DNA of 64,000 bases from Aphodosoma sp045631465 (GTDB lineage: Bacteria > Bacteroidota > Bacteroidia > Bacteroidales > Paludibacteraceae). The position numbers were made by a program, and so were the translations under genes. Each line of letters opens with the position of its first letter. The stretch's first letter is position 1. This document shows positions 60,879 to 64,000 of this stretch, piece after piece. The notes under the pieces were generated by a model that was not told the DNA's origin, did not search any database, and worked only from the letters and a program-made list of their open reading frames with translations. The stretch is from positions 1 to 64,000 of the forward strand of contig JAZQUV010000019.1 in assembly GCA_045631465.1 (NCBI GenBank), read 5' to 3'.

Positions 60879-61508
60879 TTATGCGTTAAAATGTTGATCA
60901 ATTCCAGCGAGAGTTGCTTCAGTCAATACGACAGCATTACAGTTAAGAATTGCATATGTATTTAATTCTGAAACAGTTATCACATTAGTCTTTTGTAAAT
61001 TTCGAGCTGACAAATATACAAATTTATTTGCTTCTGGCAAAATAACTAACGATTTTTTATCGTTAATCTTCAAATTATTAGTCATTTGCACGAAATCTTT
61101 AGTTTTTGGTGCATCAAACTGTATATTATCCACAACCACAATCTCTCCTTGAGCTGCTTTGTAAGCAAGAGCAGATTTACGAGCAAGTTGTTTCAATTTT
61201 TTGTTAAGTTTGAAGCTATAGTTACGTGGTTTAGGACCAAAAACGCGAGCACCACCAACGAGTACTGGAGAGTTGATATCACCGCGACGAGCGCCACCAC
61301 CACCTTTTTGACGTCCAAGTTTTTTAGTAGAACCTGAAATTTCAGAACGTTCTTTTGATTTGTGAGTACCTTGACGTTGATTTGCCAAATATTGTTTAAC
61401 ATCCAAATAAATAGCGTGATCATTTGGCTCAATACCGAAAATAGAATCGTTTAATGTAACTTTTCTTCCGGTGTCTTCTCCTTTGATATTATATACACTA
61501 AGTTCCAT
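60879..61508 (-). CDS. rplD: 50S ribosomal protein L4
   Basis: 209 aa. The extended tunnel loop is clear (RQGTHKSKERSEISGSTKKL, KGGGGARRGDINSPVLVGGA, RVFGPKPRNYSFKLNKKLKQ). In enterobacteria L4 represses its own operon through the S10 leader. Its ATG overlaps the stop codon of rplC by one base. Confidence 0.98.
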   Translation of the reverse strand: MELSVYNIKGEDTGRKVTLNDSIFGIEPNDHAIYLDVKQYLANQRQGTHKSKERSEISGSTKKLGRQKGGGGARRGDINSPVLVGGARVFGPKPRNYSFKLNKKLKQLARKSALAYKAAQGEIVVVDNIQFDAPKTKDFVQMTNNLKINDKKSLVILPEANKFVYLSARNLQKTNVITVSELNTYAILNCNAVVLTEATLAGIDQHFNA

Positions 61509-62125
61509 TATTTCTCAATTAATACGATTGAACCTTTAGCGCCTGGCACTGAACCTTTCACGAGGAGAAGGTTGTGTTCTGGCATAACTTTAATCACTTG
61601 AAGGTTTTGCATAGTAACGCGATCACCACCTGTGCGACCAGCCATACGCATACCTTTGAATACTCTTGAAGGGTAAGAAGATGCACCAAGTGAACCTGGA
61701 GCGCGGAGACGGTTATGTTGACCGTGAGTAGATTGACCCACACCACCGAAACCGTGACGTTTAACAACGCCTTGGAAACCTTTACCTTTAGAAGTACCAA
61801 TTACGTTAACGAAATCTTCTTCTGTGAAGAGGTCAACTGTAATTGCATCGCCCAATTTGAATTCACCTTCGAATCCTGAGAATTCTACGAGGTTACGTTT
61901 AGGAGTAGTGCCCGATGCAGCAAAATGTCCCATTTCTGCCTTGTTAGTGTGTTTCTCATTTTTGTCTTCGAAACCGAGTTGAAGAGCAGCATAACCGTCT
62001 TTTTCTACAGTTTTGATTTGAGTAACCACGCAAGGACCTACTTCGATTACAGTACATGGCAAGTTACGGCCATCTGCAACGAATACGGAAGTCATTCCGA
62101 TTTTTTTTCCAATTAATCCTGGCAT
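61508..62125 (-). CDS. rplC: 50S ribosomal protein L3
   Basis: 205 aa. MPGLIGKKIGMTSVFVADGR, GKGFQGVVKRHGFGGVGQST, RAPGSLGASSYPSRVFKGMR. Initiator of 23S rRNA assembly. Preceded by a 159-bp folded spacer after rpsJ. Confidence 0.98.
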   Translation of the reverse strand: MPGLIGKKIGMTSVFVADGRNLPCTVIEVGPCVVTQIKTVEKDGYAALQLGFEDKNEKHTNKAEMGHFAASGTTPKRNLVEFSGFEGEFKLGDAITVDLFTEEDFVNVIGTSKGKGFQGVVKRHGFGGVGQSTHGQHNRLRAPGSLGASSYPSRVFKGMRMAGRTGGDRVTMQNLQVIKVMPEHNLLLVKGSVPGAKGSIVLIEK

Positions 62126-62284
62126 TTTTTGTTAGAATTAAAAATTGTTGATAAATAAGGACCTATAGGCTCAGAATTGGCTCTGGGTTAAGCATACTGA
62201 GCTTGGACCCGAAAAATTAAAAATTTTTGATTTGGGGATACATCCCCGATATTTTGTGAAAAGCTAAATGCTTAAGAAAAGTTA
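62126..62284 (-). promoter_or_regulatory. Structured spacer between rpsJ and rplC (possible autoregulatory leader)
   Basis: On the minus strand: a GGGGA/TCCCC hairpin; then GGGT..AAGC and GCTT.ACCC, or instead GCTCAG with CTGAGC, which use overlapping bases and exclude each other. No TAnnTTTG box and no T-run. Position suggests control of rplC-rplD, but the ligand (for example L4) is a guess. Confidence 0.5.
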
Positions 62285-62590
62285 TCAAACTTTGATTTCA
62301 ACTTCAACACCTGAAGGCAATTCAAGTTTCATAAGAGCATCAACAGTTTTAGCAGTTGAGCTATAGATGTCGATAAGACGTTTGTAAGAAGAAAGTTCGA
62401 ATTGTTCACGTGATTTTTTGTTAACGAATGTAGAACGGTTAACAGTGAAGATACGTTTGTGTGTTGGCAATGGAATTGGACCAGAAACTACAGCACCTGT
62501 AGCTTTCACTGTACGAACGATTTTTTCTGCTGATTTGTCAACAAGGTTGTGATCGTACGATTTAAGTTTGATACGAATTTTTTGACTCAT
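62285..62590 (-). CDS. rpsJ: 30S ribosomal protein S10
   Basis: 101 aa. MSQKIRIKLKSYDHNLVDKS, VSGPIPLPTHKRIFTVNRST and FVNKKSREQFELSSYKRLID. Also the NusG/NusB contact in antitermination (family knowledge). It follows fusA, linking the str-type genes to the S10 cluster. Confidence 0.98.
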   Translation of the reverse strand: MSQKIRIKLKSYDHNLVDKSAEKIVRTVKATGAVVSGPIPLPTHKRIFTVNRSTFVNKKSREQFELSSYKRLIDIYSSTAKTVDALMKLELPSGVEVEIKV

Positions 62591-62639
62591 GTCTTTTTGG
62601 TTATAAAAATTAAATTATTAATAAAGAAAAAGTATAAAG

Positions 62640-62675
62640 TGTAGTGGGTTAAGAGTCATTCGCTAACCCACTACA
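62640..62675 (-). promoter_or_regulatory. Intercistronic hairpin between fusA and rpsJ
   Basis: TGTAGTGGGTTA and TAACCCACTACA, a perfect 12-bp stem around a 12-nt loop. On the minus strand it is followed by CTTTATACTTTTTC, a weak U-rich tract, so partial termination or mRNA protection is possible. Confidence 0.7.
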
Positions 62676-62686
62676 TTATTTTATTA

Positions 62687-64000
62687 TTAAAGGAGGTCTA
62701 CTCTACCTTGAGCAGCTTCAACTACTGGTTTAGCGATAGAAGAAGAAACTTCTGCGTAGTGAGAGAATTCCATAGATGAAGTAGCACGACCTGAAGTGAT
62801 AGTACGGAGAGCAGTAACGTAACCGAAGAGTTCAGAAAGTGGCACTTTAGCTTTAACGATACGTGCACCTGTACGGCTTGATTCCATACCTTCTACTTGA
62901 CCACGGCGTTTGTTCAAGTCACCGATAACGTCACCCATAGATTCTTCTGGAGTAACAACTTCAAGTTTCATGATAGGTTCCATAAGAACTGGACGTGCTT
63001 TAGCGCAAGCATTTTTGAATGCGAATTGAGCACAAAGTTCGAATGACAATTGGTCAGAGTCAACTGGGTGGAAAGAACCATCAACGAGAACTACTTTAAG
63101 AGTATCAAGAGGGAAACCAGCAAGAACACCATTTTTCATAGCTGCTTGGAAACCTTTTTGTACTGATGGGATATATTCTTTAGGAACGTTACCACCTTTA
63201 ACTTCGTCAACGAATTGAAGTGAACCTTCGAAACCTTCGTCAACTGGACCAACTTTAACGATGATATCAGCAAATTTACCACGACCACCAGATTGTTTTT
63301 TGTAAACTTCGCGGAGGTCAACTGTTTCAGTGATTGCCTCTTTGTAAGATACTTGTGGACGACCTTGGTTACATTCTACTTTGAATTCACGTTTGAGACG
63401 GTCGATAATGATTTCAAGGTGAAGCTCACCCATACCTGAGATAACTGTTTGACCTGTTTGTTCGTCAGTTTTAACAGTAAATGTAGGGTCTTCTTCAGCG
63501 AGTTTACCAAGACCGATACCGAGTTTATCGAGGTCAGCTTGAGATTTAGGCTCAACTGCGATACCAATCACTGGATCTGGGAAGTCCATAGACTCGAGTA
63601 CGATTTGGTGTGTTTCGTCGCAAAGAGTGTCACCTGTACGGATATCTTTGAAACCAACACCTGCTCCGATATCACCAGCAGCAACTTCTTCAACAGGATT
63701 TTGTTTATTAGAGTGCATTTGGAAGAGACGAGAGATACGTTCTTTTTTGCCAGAGCGAGCATTGAATACGTAAGAACCAGCTTCGAGTTTACCTGAATAT
63801 ACTCTGAAGAAACAGAGACGACCTACATAAGGGTCAGTAGCGATTTTGAACGCAAGAGCAGTCAAAGGTTCGCTTTCGTCTGGCTTACGAGAAACCTCAA
63901 CTTCAGGGTTACGAGGGTCATTACCTGTGATAACTGGGTTATCAAGTGGTGATGGAAGATATTGACAAACTGCATCAAGAAGTGGTTGAACACCTTTGTT
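62687..64000 (-). CDS. fusA: Elongation factor G, C-terminal part
   Basis: 437 codons plus stop; the frame is open to the right edge, so the GTP-binding domain (G1-G5 motifs) is outside the window. The visible part starts at the end of the G domain (NKGVQPLLDAVCQYLPSPLD) and covers domain II (TALAFKIATDPYVGRLCFFR), domain III (GMGELHLEIIIDRLKREFKV), domain IV (QSGGRGKFADI, GFPLDTLKVVLVDGSFH) and domain V (LMEPIMKLEVVTPEE to the C-terminus). Located with rpsJ, so it is the translation-associated copy. Confidence 0.97.
   Translation of the reverse strand, partial: NKGVQPLLDAVCQYLPSPLDNPVITGNDPRNPEVEVSRKPDESEPLTALAFKIATDPYVGRLCFFRVYSGKLEAGSYVFNARSGKKERISRLFQMHSNKQNPVEEVAAGDIGAGVGFKDIRTGDTLCDETHQIVLESMDFPDPVIGIAVEPKSQADLDKLGIGLGKLAEEDPTFTVKTDEQTGQTVISGMGELHLEIIIDRLKREFKVECNQGRPQVSYKEAITETVDLREVYKKQSGGRGKFADIIVKVGPVDEGFEGSLQFVDEVKGGNVPKEYIPSVQKGFQAAMKNGVLAGFPLDTLKVVLVDGSFHPVDSDQLSFELCAQFAFKNACAKARPVLMEPIMKLEVVTPEESMGDVIGDLNKRRGQVEGMESSRTGARIVKAKVPLSELFGYVTALRTITSGRATSSMEFSHYAEVSSSIAKPVVEAAQGRVDLL

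Overview
The window comes from a member of the Bacteroidota, most likely order Bacteroidales. Four independent signs agree. Promoters carry the Bacteroidota housekeeping -7 box TAnnTTTG(C), often with a TTG element 19-21 bp upstream. Start codons lack Shine-Dalgarno sequences. Two secreted proteins end in type IX secretion (T9SS) sorting domains. SusC-like and DUF4249 outer-membrane systems, BspA-type repeats and many small lipoproteins are present. The DNA is AT-rich, and the intergenic DNA is more so. No integrase, transposase or phage gene was recognised, so this looks like core chromosome with a repeat-rich intergenic layer.

Layout. 1-4.7 kb: small secreted proteins and lipoproteins plus a membrane TPR regulator. 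4.8-9.1 kb: both subunits of methylmalonyl-CoA mutase. 9.2-12.4 kb: an operon of T9SS nuclease, HD protein and LpxK. 12.7-14.5 kb: class I fumarase; with the mutase this points to fumarate/succinate/propionate metabolism. 14.5-19.5 kb: one minus-strand operon (FKBP-like lipoprotein, phosphoglucosamine mutase, lipocalin-like lipoprotein, CoaD, purine permease, PssA). 19.6-20 kb: tRNA-Arg(TCT) and stacked terminators. 20-28.8 kb: DUF4249/TonB receptor pair, then a UvrD helicase, TonB receptor and thioesterase operon. 29-30.3 kb: a likely 6S RNA, a lipoprotein and the lon leader. 30.3-38.5 kb: Lon, sugar-phosphate transferase, TsaC, RecJ, a lone exosortase and TsaD. 38.6-44 kb: TamB, DUF721 and guanine deaminase. 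44-47.7 kb: a repeat-rich non-coding island, a small unknown protein, a collagen-like/BspA lipoprotein and a structured leader RNA ending in a terminator. 47.7-64 kb: an unbroken alpha/spc/S10 ribosomal cluster from rplQ back to fusA, which runs off the right edge.

Working together: the ribosomal cluster, SecY, MetAP and IF-1 form the translation and export core. TsaC and TsaD both serve tRNA t6A synthesis. LpxK, PssA, GlmM and TamB build or transport envelope components. Mutase and fumarase serve central energy metabolism.

The most interesting material is between genes: (i) an 11-bp-period tandem array seen three times with the same odd internal unit; (ii) unrelated heptanucleotide arrays at eight or more intergenic sites, all with period 7; (iii) a roughly 210-nt folded RNA with its own promoter and terminator ahead of the BspA gene; (iv) a two-hairpin dispersed repeat whose second stem covaries between copies; (v) a folded 159-nt spacer between rpsJ and rplC; (vi) a tamB reading frame with no ATG, GTG or TTG ahead of its membrane anchor.
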